Part shown: piece after piece, positions 45,960 through 55,019 of the stretch
Layout: every line of letters begins with the position of its first letter
Position numbering within the stretch: position 1 is the first letter of the stretch
Origin: DASQZK01 sp963809925
Lineage (GTDB): Bacteria; Bacteroidota; Bacteroidia; Bacteroidales; GCA-2748055
Length of the DNA stretch: 64,000 nucleotides
Assembly (NCBI GenBank): GCA_963809925.1
Contig: CAWELH010000010.1
Coordinates: 434,001 to 498,000, forward strand
Direction: 5' to 3'
Notes under the pieces: generated by a model
The model's input: the letters and a program-made list of their open reading frames with translations, nothing else
What the model was told of the DNA's origin: nothing
Database searches by the model: none
Program-made: the position numbers and the translations under genes

Positions 45960-48395
45960 TTAAATTAGTTTTTTAATTTCCGACATGTGCTTTTTTATAA
46001 GCACTACAATACTTTGCCTCTCCTCTGCTGCTCTTTCTAGAAGGCCCTTCAATTTGTCTGTATCGAGGTTATTTCGGGCATTTGTTTCGATGGTTTTTAA
46101 TAGTTGGTGCAGATTGTGCGCCCTTAGATGTAAGCTTGGCGAGGCCAGACGGTGAGCGGCATCTGCCATTTTTTCCCATTCCTTTCGTTCGAGGGCTTCA
46201 CCCATTAATGCAAGGGCAGTTTCCGAGTTCCTGATAAATATTTTCAGTAAGTCGTAAATAAACTGCTGATCGCCATTTCCGAGGTGATATAGTTCCTTGA
46301 GATCCAGTTTTTGTTCGCTCTTTACTGTATGGTCAGGTTTTTTATCTTTCTTTCTGGTCTTTGTGGAGGAAATGCCGGTGACTCTTACCATTACTTTTTT
46401 CAATGATTCTTCACGATAAGGTTTTGAAACAAAATCGACCATACCAGCATCCTTACATTGCTTGATGTCGGCATTTGTACTTGTGGCAGAAACGCCAATG
46501 ATTTTTGGCCGGCTTTTTTCTTCATAGTCTTCCGTAATAATCCGTGTAGCACTTATTCCGTCCATGACCGGCATTCTGACATCCATGAGGATCAGGTCAA
46601 AATGTTGCCGGGCCAGTGCTTCCACTGCTTCCTTTCCGTTAGATACCTCAGAAAACTTTACATTCCATTTCTCAAAGATCATGCGCAGCAGGACTTTATT
46701 ATATTCTTCATCGTCAGCAACCAATACGTGGAGATTTCCAAAATCAGGGAGAATGCTGACGATGTCAGCTTCCGGCTTTTTCTTTACCGACGAATCGGTA
46801 TCGAAGGTGAACGGCACAATTACGGTAAAAACGGAGCCCACTTGCTTTTGACTTTCAACGCGTATCGTACCACCCATGAGTTCAACAAGCTGTTTTACAA
46901 TAGAGAGCCCCAGGCCGGTACCCCCATATTGCCGGGTAGTGCTTGTTTCCTCCTGGCTGAAGGCCCCAAAAATTGCTTCAAGTTTATCATCCTCGATGCC
47001 GATGCCCGTATCGCTGACACTAATTTCAAGAAGTACCAGCTTATCATCCGACTCCTTTTTATGAACATCAAGGGACACCATGCCGTACTCCGTAAACTTT
47101 ATCGCATTGCCCATCAAATTATGCAGCACCTGCTTTAATCTTACAGGGTCACCTATCAGCAATTCGGGAACGTCATTTTCAATGCTGTGCCGGATATCGA
47201 GTTGCTTCTTACCTGCCAGGACACGGTTTACCTGCAGAACTTCTTCCACCACATCAGAAAGGTAAAAATCAATTTTTTCAAGATCGATCTTTCCGGCTTG
47301 CAGCTTAGAGAAATCAAGTATCTCATTGATTACGGCCAACAGATGGTCGGATGATTTCCTGATGACGGTCAGTTGTTCCTTCATCCTATCTTCCACAGGG
47401 AACTCCATGAGCTGCTCTGAGATCCCCGATATGGCATTCATCGGGGATTTCATTTCATGACTCACATTCGCAACAAAGAGTTCCTTGGCTTTTGCAAGAT
47501 TCTCAGCTTCATTTTTAGCCTGTGTTAATGCTTTCTGTGTTACACCGGTTTTCCGCACAAAATTAATAATGACAAGGAGTACAATCATCAGAAGCAATAA
47601 TACAGAGACTCCAAATAATACCAGCCAGTGGTAAGTAAGCGCTGAAGACTGGTCAGCCTCCATGGCTTTTTTCCTGAAGTTGATATTTTCGTCATTTTCA
47701 ATTTCACGAATCCGTGATGTCAGCTGTGTGGTGATTATCCTGTCCTGCTGCAGAAGCCGTAATTCCTCTTTTTTGGTTTCAGCCTGCTTCAAACTGTCCT
47801 GCGCTTGCATCTTTTCTATCTGTGTCAGTTCTTCCTTCAGGGCAGAAGGCTCTATCCCCTCCGGTACCTCAGATTCCCGTTTCTTGCTGAAGAATCGTCG
47901 AACAACACTGTTTTTCCCGTCACTGTTCCCAGCTGAATCTTTCTGGGGTTTCGAAAGGAATTTACTGGAGAGCAGATCGAGTGCCCTGGTGACCTTGGTA
48001 TCATTCCTAAGATTTAAAAGTTGGTCCCATACTTCAAACTTATCGGCAATAAGATGGCTGACAGAATCATTGAGAGGGATCTGTTCGGGATTATTTCTAC
48101 TGTAAAAGTATAGCAGATTTATGCTGCTGTCCATTCTTGAAATGATCTCATAGTAAGGTTTCAGATACTCTTCATCGCCGGTAACCATATATAACCTGAC
48201 ACTATTGTCAGCATCGGTAAGATTGGACGATATCACCTTCAGGTTTAACAGGCTGAGATCGGGCCGGGCCTGCTTCTGGATAGATGACACCATAGATGAC
48301 ATATTCCGGTAGGTGAGGTAACCAGCCGAACTCATGATGATCACAGTTATGACGAGAAGTACAGCAACTGTAAGTTCCAAAGGGATCTTTTTCAT
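45960..48395 (-). CDS. Hybrid sensor histidine kinase with receiver and HPt domains
   Basis: An 811-residue sensor. TM1 (about 10-25) and TM2 (about 255-280) bound a periplasmic domain whose second part (about 140-250) is a highly charged, coiled-coil-rich segment. Next come HisKA with the phospho-His in VSHEMKSPMNAISG, the HATPase domain with N and G boxes, a receiver domain with FDLILMDVRMPVMDG, and a C-terminal HPt domain with DAAHRLASP. Phosphate could thus move His-Asp-His inside one protein and on to the neighbouring NtrC-type regulator. The ATG at 48395 is chosen over an upstream TTG because a -7 box lies only 7 bp before it. The stimulus is unknown. Confidence 0.93.
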   Translation of the reverse strand: MKKIPLELTVAVLLVITVIIMSSAGYLTYRNMSSMVSSIQKQARPDLSLLNLKVISSNLTDADNSVRLYMVTGDEEYLKPYYEIISRMDSSINLLYFYSRNNPEQIPLNDSVSHLIADKFEVWDQLLNLRNDTKVTRALDLLSSKFLSKPQKDSAGNSDGKNSVVRRFFSKKRESEVPEGIEPSALKEELTQIEKMQAQDSLKQAETKKEELRLLQQDRIITTQLTSRIREIENDENINFRKKAMEADQSSALTYHWLVLFGVSVLLLLMIVLLVIINFVRKTGVTQKALTQAKNEAENLAKAKELFVANVSHEMKSPMNAISGISEQLMEFPVEDRMKEQLTVIRKSSDHLLAVINEILDFSKLQAGKIDLEKIDFYLSDVVEEVLQVNRVLAGKKQLDIRHSIENDVPELLIGDPVRLKQVLHNLMGNAIKFTEYGMVSLDVHKKESDDKLVLLEISVSDTGIGIEDDKLEAIFGAFSQEETSTTRQYGGTGLGLSIVKQLVELMGGTIRVESQKQVGSVFTVIVPFTFDTDSSVKKKPEADIVSILPDFGNLHVLVADDEEYNKVLLRMIFEKWNVKFSEVSNGKEAVEALARQHFDLILMDVRMPVMDGISATRIITEDYEEKSRPKIIGVSATSTNADIKQCKDAGMVDFVSKPYREESLKKVMVRVTGISSTKTRKKDKKPDHTVKSEQKLDLKELYHLGNGDQQFIYDLLKIFIRNSETALALMGEALERKEWEKMADAAHRLASPSLHLRAHNLHQLLKTIETNARNNLDTDKLKGLLERAAEERQSIVVLIKKHMSEIKKLI

Positions 48396-48401
48396 AAATG
48401 C

Positions 48402-48409
48402 CAAAGTTA
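48402..48409 (-). promoter_or_regulatory. -7 box of the hybrid kinase operon
   Basis: TAACTTTG on the minus strand matches TAnnTTTG and ends 6 bp before the chosen ATG (48395), so the leader would be only a few bases. A clear -33 TTTG at the right distance is missing. Confidence 0.45.
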
Positions 48410-48706
48410 ATTGATCAAAATCTCGACGGGGAAAAGATTAATTCAGGCCCCCAATACGATCATCAATCTAAAATGCCATATACCATAAAGTAATAACGTA
48501 TAATAAAGTCAAAATCTTCCGATCAAAGGTTAAAATTTCAAATATGGACTTATATTCCGGTCACAGTTCAGACAAAAAAAAATCCACCTTCAGCTTCAAA
48601 TATCTATGATTTAAGATCATAGTGCAATATTAATTACCATCGGCTCAAGAATATGTTCATAAACCTTCTTATTTTGGCGATTTATTGATCGATCAAAACA
48701 GGAAGA
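48410..48706. other. Intergenic region between hybrid kinase and TonB receptor
   Basis: About 300 AT-rich bases with several A-runs and no gene or riboswitch-like motif. It holds the kinase promoter at its left end and the 3' region of the TonB receptor transcript. No clear terminator hairpin was seen. Confidence 0.35.
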
Positions 48707-51052
48707 TTAAATATCAATCCTGATCCCGAAATGAACATTAAATGGTTCTGCCGGATAGTAATACCTGGGAGGACTGTCTCCCAGTAAAGGGGCATTAACA
48801 AGGATCATGGACGCATATTTTTCGTTGAAAATATTACTGGCAGCTGCATAAATGTCAATCATAGACCGACGGGTCGAAAATGGCAGACGCCAGGATAGCT
48901 TAACATCAAAGGTGTGGTAGGAAGCGTATTTCAGATCGTTAGAATCTGTCATGTACTGGCTGCCAACATAATTAAAACCAGCATATATGTCCATGTGGTA
49001 TCTCGTTCGAAGCTCTGCATCTAGGTTTGTAATAGCGCTTGGTATCCCGGGAAGCTGCTTTCCATTATAACTTATCCCGTTATCAGTGAAGCTCAGAAAA
49101 CGGTTCCCCGACAAGGTCAGTGCAGAGCTTATCGTCAGGGACTTTCCTTCCGCTTCAGTCTCAGGGAAAACATTGAATTTTAGCAACATCTCCAAACCGT
49201 AATGACTGGTTTTTCCAGCATTAATTCCAATAAAAGTATCTTCTGTCAGACGTTTCGTCACAAGAAGATCATTCAATCTTATATAATACAGGCAGGCATC
49301 GAAATAGAAAAATCCGGAAAAGAGGTGACCTCTTGTTCCAAGATCAAAATCCCAGCCTTGCTCCGGTTTAAGGTCGGGATTGATGTTACCCTCCGGGAGG
49401 AGTGTCTCTTCAAGTGATGGTGCAGAAAACCCGTGACCTGCCGACGCATAGACAAAGGTTTCTTCCGTAAGGTTGAAGTTGATCCCGGCTCTTGGGCTGA
49501 GTACAGGATCATAGCTATAGGATTTAACCGGTTTGTTATCAACAGACAGCTCATCCCTGAGACCATATCGCAGGATATTCAGGTTCATGCCGGCCTCGGC
49601 CCTAACTTTATCGCTTAACGTGTATTCAGTATGAACAAAAACATTCAAATATGAACGGTTTTCAGCATTGTCATTCAGGAGATCCCCCCTGGTGCCCATG
49701 TTGGTTTGAAAAATTTTCCAGTTATAATTTTCAGTATACGCTTCGATACCTCCATCGGTCTTTAAATTCCCAAAAGCCAACCTGGCTGTCTCACGGAACC
49801 CCAGACTAAAGGAGTTATCAGAAAGTATGTTGAATGGACGGGACTCGTAATGTTTTGCTATGGAAGAAAAGAATGTAAGTTTGTTTGAAACCATAGGATT
49901 GAAGAACCGGTTAAACGAGATTCCGGTAAGAAGTCGCTGGTCCTTTTCAAATCCTTTGATGGCCAGCCAATTTGGAGCGGCATATTCAGGATGTTCAAGA
50001 AAATTCTGCTGATTTATAGAGCTTGGAATCATCGCGTGTATATCAGTATAGCTGAGCAGGAGGCGAATATCACTTTTCCCCGCGGACAGGCTTCCTGACA
50101 AATAGAGTGAATTCCTGGAATACCTGCTGTTTTCCCTGAAACCTTCACTTACGGTTTTGCTAAATATGGCACCCATGGAAACACTACCGTTATTGAATCC
50201 GGATTTTATCACATTCCGGAAGGTACCAAACGATCCTACGTCTGATTTTATGGATGTTACCAACCCATACTCATCGGGATAGAATGGGGTTATTTTGAAT
50301 GTACCGCCGAGGCCTGAACCGTACAGTGCAGAGGAAGGTCCGCGAATAACCTCTATTCTTCCTGCGGATGCTGCATCAACATCCTCTATCGTTGTTGTGC
50401 CATCACCGGAAGTAAGTGGAATGTCGCCAAAATATGCTCTGATCCTGTTGGTTGAATAAGGGGTTCTACTACCAATACCTCTGATAATCAATCGATTTGT
50501 GCTATATGTTCCACTAGCCATGTAAACACCTGGCAGTCGGTTTAATGCAGCTGAAAGTGTAATGTCATTCCGGCGGCTAATTTCATCAGCGGTCAAAATA
50601 CCAATAGCCGAGGTGCTGTATTTTAGTTTTCTGCCGAAGGCCGGGGCAGTAACGACCACCTCACCAATGTTACGGGAAAGCGGTGTCAGGCCAATGGTTA
50701 ACGACATATTTTCGCGATCAGTTTCAATAGTTTTCTCCCGGTAGCCAAGGCAGGAAATCCTTATGGAATGCATCCCGGTACTGTCTTCATTCAGAATAAA
50801 CTCTCCATTGGAGCCTGAATAAACCACCTGGCCATGATCGTCAGATATTTTCGCCCCATCAAGAGCCTCACCATTTCCGGCATCGGTCACCCGTCCGGTA
50901 ATTTGTGTGAACGAGGTAAGCGATGGCAGAAGCAGAAGGAATACCGCTAAAAGCAGATACGAAACAAAACCAACCTTCTCCCGTGAATCACCATCGATGT
51001 ACGTTGTTTCGTTTGAAGGAATCATAGGGGATTTTATTTGATGACTTACCAT
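48707..51052 (-). CDS. TonB-dependent receptor with carboxypeptidase-like domain
   Basis: A 781-residue outer-membrane transporter. The N-terminal signal peptide is long and starts after a charged leader (hydrophobic at about 28-46), so a start at codon 10 (51025) is possible. Residues about 50-130 form a carboxypeptidase-regulatory-like beta-sandwich (GRVTDAGNGEALDGAKI), a hallmark of Bacteroidota receptors. The plug domain (about 145-250) contains NRLPGVYMASG and IEVIRGPSSALYGSGLGG. The barrel closes with an aromatic-rich end (FGIRIDI). The substrate is not apparent; vitamin, siderophore or peptide uptake are options. It lies downstream of a LytS/LytTR pair that may control it. No SusD partner is present. 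Confidence 0.93.
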   Translation of the reverse strand: MVSHQIKSPMIPSNETTYIDGDSREKVGFVSYLLLAVFLLLLPSLTSFTQITGRVTDAGNGEALDGAKISDDHGQVVYSGSNGEFILNEDSTGMHSIRISCLGYREKTIETDRENMSLTIGLTPLSRNIGEVVVTAPAFGRKLKYSTSAIGILTADEISRRNDITLSAALNRLPGVYMASGTYSTNRLIIRGIGSRTPYSTNRIRAYFGDIPLTSGDGTTTIEDVDAASAGRIEVIRGPSSALYGSGLGGTFKITPFYPDEYGLVTSIKSDVGSFGTFRNVIKSGFNNGSVSMGAIFSKTVSEGFRENSRYSRNSLYLSGSLSAGKSDIRLLLSYTDIHAMIPSSINQQNFLEHPEYAAPNWLAIKGFEKDQRLLTGISFNRFFNPMVSNKLTFFSSIAKHYESRPFNILSDNSFSLGFRETARLAFGNLKTDGGIEAYTENYNWKIFQTNMGTRGDLLNDNAENRSYLNVFVHTEYTLSDKVRAEAGMNLNILRYGLRDELSVDNKPVKSYSYDPVLSPRAGINFNLTEETFVYASAGHGFSAPSLEETLLPEGNINPDLKPEQGWDFDLGTRGHLFSGFFYFDACLYYIRLNDLLVTKRLTEDTFIGINAGKTSHYGLEMLLKFNVFPETEAEGKSLTISSALTLSGNRFLSFTDNGISYNGKQLPGIPSAITNLDAELRTRYHMDIYAGFNYVGSQYMTDSNDLKYASYHTFDVKLSWRLPFSTRRSMIDIYAAASNIFNEKYASMILVNAPLLGDSPPRYYYPAEPFNVHFGIRIDI

Positions 51053-51205
51053 TATCCCTTACAGGAGGCCGGATATCTAGCATTAACATATCTTTTCCTG
51101 AATAGTTTAGCCATGCCGGCACGCTGAAACTGGGAATTCCATTTCAAGCAAGCAGACCTCCGCCTGGTATTTGGGAACACGAATATCGCCATTCTTCGGG
51201 ATGCT

Positions 51206-51916
51206 TCAATACTGGGGGCTGTCGGGCTTTTTCAGCCTTTGCTGAAACTCTTCACGGTAGACCTGGCCTACAGGGATGTTCTCATTTCCGATTTTCAGCC
51301 GGTTCCCTTCAACATACTCGATTTTATCTACCGAGATGATATAGGATTTATGCACTCTCAGAAAACGGCTGTCGTTAAGCTGATCAAACATATTTTGAAG
51401 GGTTTCATGCACAAGGATACTACCCTCTGCGGTGACAACCTTGACATAATCGCCGCATGCAGCAACAAACATGATACTGTCGCGATTTACCTTATGCAGT
51501 TTCTTGTCAGATTTAAGCCAGATAAAGTCTTCAGCCAGCGGCCGTTCTTTCACCTTATACCTTAGCTTTTCTGCTGCTTTGTTCACGGCTCTAAGGAAGC
51601 GTTCCATAGAAAAAGGTTTCAACAGGTAGTCTACGGCATCCACCTCGTAACCTTCCAAAGCGTATTCCGGATAAGCAGTAGTAAATATCACAAGTGGAGG
51701 ATTGGTTAGAGACTTGAAAAATTGCAGTCCGGAAAGTCGGGGCATATTAACATCCAGGAAGACCAGGTCAACCTCACTATGCTGAAGAACTGCGGACGCT
51801 TCAAAAGCATCGTCACAGACTGCAACGAGGTTAAAATTAGGAAGATCCTCCAGGTATTTTTTCAGAACATCCTGTGAAAGAGGTTCATCGTCTATAATAA
51901 TACAATGAATTGTCAT
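51206..51916 (-). CDS. LytTR-family response regulator
   Basis: A 236-residue regulator. The receiver has the acidic pocket IIDDE, phospho-acceptor Asp55 in VFLDVNMP and Lys in LLKPFSMERF. The LytTR DNA-binding domain (about 135-232) includes SILVHETLQNMFDQLN and FLRVHKSYIISVDKIEYVEG. It pairs with the LytS-like kinase gene, which it overlaps by 4 bp at its start, and lies about 150 bp upstream of the TonB receptor. The target gene is unknown; the receptor or the lipoprotein are the nearest candidates. Confidence 0.94.
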   Translation of the reverse strand: MTIHCIIIDDEPLSQDVLKKYLEDLPNFNLVAVCDDAFEASAVLQHSEVDLVFLDVNMPRLSGLQFFKSLTNPPLVIFTTAYPEYALEGYEVDAVDYLLKPFSMERFLRAVNKAAEKLRYKVKERPLAEDFIWLKSDKKLHKVNRDSIMFVAACGDYVKVVTAEGSILVHETLQNMFDQLNDSRFLRVHKSYIISVDKIEYVEGNRLKIGNENIPVGQVYREEFQQRLKKPDSPQY

Positions 51917-52974
51917 TTATGAAGACTGAGTTTAATTTCCACACGAAAATTTACATTATTGTCGGTGACCAGGAAGATATGCCGTTCAGGATACACCAGT
52001 TCAAGACGCCTGCGTACATTTTCCAGTCCAAGACCATGGTATTCCTCTTTTTCCACTTTATCCGAATAGCCTTTATTATTCTCGATCGTAAAATTAAGAT
52101 CATGTTCCTGAGTTTCAATCCTGATATTCAGATAAGATTCGCCGGTTGCACCTTTTATTCCATGTTTAAATGCGTTTTCCACCAGGGGCAGGAATAGCAA
52201 CGGCGCAATCATGAGGTCTGTGTCTGCAACGGCAGTTTCTACATTTATCTGTGCTTTTTTACCTGATCTCAGTCGCTGCATGGCAATGTATTCCCTGAGG
52301 AGTTCCAACTCATCCCCAAGTTTCACAAATTCGGCGTTCGACTGGTAAATGACATACCGCATGATATTCCCGAGCCTCACAATTGCTTCCGGAGCCAGAT
52401 CTGACTTTTTGAGGGCAAGGGAATAGATGTTGTTCAGGCTGTTAAATAAAAAATGTGGGTTTATCTGCGATTTCAATGCCATGAGCTCTGCATGTTTACG
52501 CTCTTTTTCGGCTTCTGCCAGGTGTTGTCTTGTCTCGTACAAATTAAACCATGCTTTTGAAAGTTTCAGGAGGCTGGTTACGGCCAGGAAAGATATAAAG
52601 AACAGCACAAGATCTCCATAGTCGAAATACGAGATGAAATAGTAATCGGGAAGGACTATGTCGATCCATCGATCGAAGGTCTGGTCGTTTACGACTACAA
52701 AAACAGCGATCAGAAGCGTTAATAGAAAGAAATAAATAAGATAATGTTTCCCTGACAACCATCTCGGGATCAGGAAGTACAAGTTCAGGTATACAGGCAG
52801 TGCCAGTGTGCCTAAAAAAATCAAGGTATAGATGAAATCGATTTTTCCGGCTTCACTGGAACTCGTAAAAATAGATAGCAGGATTTTAAATGCGACTACC
52901 CAGAATACCAGATGTTGTAGTAGTCTGTTCGCAATTAACCGCAGAAGAAATGTCCTGAAGCCTGAATTATTCAT
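51913..52974 (-). CDS. LytS/YehU-type sensor histidine kinase
   Basis: A 353-residue kinase. Four membrane helices (about 12-40, 45-70, 78-98, 118-140) are followed by a His-kinase domain with the phospho-His174 in SQINPHFLFNSLNNIY and a GHKL ATPase with the N-box region VENAFKHGI and the G-box GLGLENVRRR. There is no periplasmic sensor domain, so signals are sensed within the membrane. It is coupled by overlaps: 8 bp with the lipoprotein gene and 4 bp with the LytTR regulator, indicating one operon. Confidence 0.93.
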   Translation of the reverse strand: MNNSGFRTFLLRLIANRLLQHLVFWVVAFKILLSIFTSSSEAGKIDFIYTLIFLGTLALPVYLNLYFLIPRWLSGKHYLIYFFLLTLLIAVFVVVNDQTFDRWIDIVLPDYYFISYFDYGDLVLFFISFLAVTSLLKLSKAWFNLYETRQHLAEAEKERKHAELMALKSQINPHFLFNSLNNIYSLALKKSDLAPEAIVRLGNIMRYVIYQSNAEFVKLGDELELLREYIAMQRLRSGKKAQINVETAVADTDLMIAPLLFLPLVENAFKHGIKGATGESYLNIRIETQEHDLNFTIENNKGYSDKVEKEEYHGLGLENVRRRLELVYPERHIFLVTDNNVNFRVEIKLSLHK

Positions 52975-53698
52975 TGATACGTTTTAAATTGAAGACCAGA
53001 GGCGTATTTTCTTCCGAAAACGGACTGGTTTCCCCCTTTTTCAAATAAGTATTGATAAAATTAAAGACATATTCCTTCATGGGATTATTAATTAGCTCTT
53101 TTTTATCTAAATTTTTAAAAATATCCTGCTCTATTGCGTACTTCTTTATAAATTTCTGGAGTTCTTCCGTGGATGCGGTTAAGACATATGTCTTTTCTGA
53201 AGGCCTTACCCCTGTCTGGACCACCTCATGAGATATTTTTACTCGGTTTTTTTCAAACAAATCATTCAGCCAGTCCTCATTATACCAAAAAAAAGTGATA
53301 TTCTGCCTGCTCCAAATATATATTCTTGCCAGTGAGTGAGACGGGATTAAGTGCAAGTCGGTAAGACTTTCCTGTCCTTCATCCAGCGGAAAAAAATCGA
53401 CATAAAGATCGTCTTTCAGCTTGAAAACCGTTGCAACCAGAAATGAGCTGTCACCACCCTCTTCCAGGTATTTTACCTTAAAGCTGTTCGCGACTGTATC
53501 GGGGCTCAAATATCCTTTTGAATATTTCAGTCTGCTGAATTCCCAGGTCGCACTGTCAGAATCCATCCAAATTCCGTTAATCTCAGGTTCATAAACTATA
53601 TCTCTATCCTTGTAGAAAGGATGCAGCGATTTGACCAGACAACCGCTCAGCGTAATGGTCATTGTTACCACGAATACAAGCAGAATTTTTGTTTTCAT
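52967..53698 (-). CDS. Lipoprotein of unknown function, first gene of the LytTR operon
   Basis: A 243-residue lipoprotein with lipobox LSGC (Cys20). The mature part combines a beta-rich domain (about 30-150) with a helical C-terminus (about 165-243). The residues after the lipid site (HPFYKDRDIVYEPEINGIW) look like a short linker. No known family could be assigned. It overlaps the LytS-like kinase by 8 bp, so a role as accessory sensor or as target of the system is suggested by location only. Confidence 0.7.
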   Translation of the reverse strand: MKTKILLVFVVTMTITLSGCLVKSLHPFYKDRDIVYEPEINGIWMDSDSATWEFSRLKYSKGYLSPDTVANSFKVKYLEEGGDSSFLVATVFKLKDDLYVDFFPLDEGQESLTDLHLIPSHSLARIYIWSRQNITFFWYNEDWLNDLFEKNRVKISHEVVQTGVRPSEKTYVLTASTEELQKFIKKYAIEQDIFKNLDKKELINNPMKEYVFNFINTYLKKGETSPFSEENTPLVFNLKRINE

Positions 53699-54136
53699 CG
53701 ATTTAATTTTTGTGGGAATCTGATTAAATTCATTGATTTAAAGGTAAAATAACGCTGAAGTATCCAGTTCTGGAAACTATTTCGACGAAATGACCTGCTT
53801 TATCGACAAACGTTAACAGAAGAGTTTCCGGAGATAAATCATCAGTTATATCCTTTTAATTCATCAAAATTGAGTACAAGCCATTGTTGATCAATTCCAT
53901 TATCCATTTGACTGATCCGGCTTTTTTTATGTAATCTCATATTAAGTTCATGTTTTAATTCTTGTCATTGATAAAATAGTGCAAAATATAAATTTACCTC
54001 TGTTATTCATCTTAACATGTTGTTAATGTGAATATTATATCTGAAACTGAAGAGGAAAAAGTTGAATACCTCCATCGCAGTTCTTTTTTTTTTCACTGCT
54101 AATTTTCCTAATTTGACATGATTAACAACTATAAAA
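53699..54136. other. Intergenic region between divergent regulatory operons
   Basis: About 440 bases that must contain the promoters of two divergent transcripts. A near-palindrome TTAACATGTTGTTAA lies at about 54011-54025. No full TAnnTTTG match was found on either strand and no gene was recognised. Confidence 0.35.
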
Positions 54137-54796
54137 ATGAGCACTGAAAAATCCGGAATATTTATCATTTATTCAGAAAGATTATTTTGTGATGGAATGC
54201 GGTCAATGCTGACCGGCGAAGCTGAATTTTACATTTCTGGCACGTCTGTAAATTCGGATGTTGCCATTAATGAAATCGCAAACTGCGTTCCTGACATTAT
54301 TGTTCTTGAAGTTGAACAGGCAAATTCCTTCACAATAGCCTATATCGATAATGTGAAATGCCACTTCCCTGGTCTGCCCCTGTTTCTTATCGCTTCAGAG
54401 ATGAAAAAGGGGATGACGGAAAATATCATCGATTCAGGTATATCGGGCTTTATTTTTAAGAGTGGCACAAGGGATGAATTGCTGAAAGGTCTTTCCCGGC
54501 TTCGTTCCAATGACAGGTATTTTTGTACCGGAATTTCAGAATTGTTACTTGATGATTTTCAGGACCTTAATAATGATAATGAGGAGTTCCTTACTTACAG
54601 GGAAAAGCAGATACTGGAATTACTCATCGATGGTGAAACGAACCACAGAATTGCTGGAATATTGAGGATCAGTGAGAATACGGTTAAAACGCACCGCCGT
54701 AATATTATGGAGAAGTTCGGCACTAAAAATCTTCTGGGTATGATCAGGTATGCATACGAAAAGAACCTTATTGCACGTAACCAGACGGCGGTATAA
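54137..54796 (+). CDS. LuxR/NarL-type regulator with degenerate receiver domain
   Basis: A 219-residue protein with a receiver-like N-terminus (about 7-125) and a LuxR-type helix-turn-helix C-terminus (about 150-212, FLTYREKQILELLIDGETNH and SENTVKTHRRNIMEKF). The receiver is unusual: the acidic pair that normally follows strand 1 is Tyr12-Ser13 and the phospho-acceptor Asp is Glu58 (VLEVE), while the conserved lysine is kept (Lys108). Such a domain probably cannot be phosphorylated normally and may act as if always on, or respond to another signal. It is 223 bp upstream of the PQQ-type dehydrogenase gene, which it may control. Confidence 0.88.
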   Translation: MSTEKSGIFIIYSERLFCDGMRSMLTGEAEFYISGTSVNSDVAINEIANCVPDIIVLEVEQANSFTIAYIDNVKCHFPGLPLFLIASEMKKGMTENIIDSGISGFIFKSGTRDELLKGLSRLRSNDRYFCTGISELLLDDFQDLNNDNEEFLTYREKQILELLIDGETNHRIAGILRISENTVKTHRRNIMEKFGTKNLLGMIRYAYEKNLIARNQTAV

Positions 54797-55019
54797 GTCT
54801 TTTGCCCTCTCGGTTTATTTTCAATTTTTCTAAAACCTCTTTACATTTATGTTTCCGGTACAGGCAACATCAGACTATTCTGAAATTCTTGAGCGTCAGG
54901 ACTGCATGATGTTAAATCTGCCGGTTCATCCTTGTCGTTTTTGATCAGGATAAAGGAAAATTCGCCAAAAAATGAATTCCGTAATCCATGGCAGCATATT
55001 TATTCCATAATACACCTGT

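Noticed and set aside
46458..47138. 226-codon open frame opposite the hybrid kinase
   Set aside because: Antisense to the ATPase and receiver domains; low-complexity mix with many Cys and His, no recognised domain.
51053..51205. Cobalamin or other riboswitch upstream of the TonB-dependent receptor
   Set aside because: The 153-bp gap lacks the conserved B12-box and other aptamer core sequences that can be read by eye.
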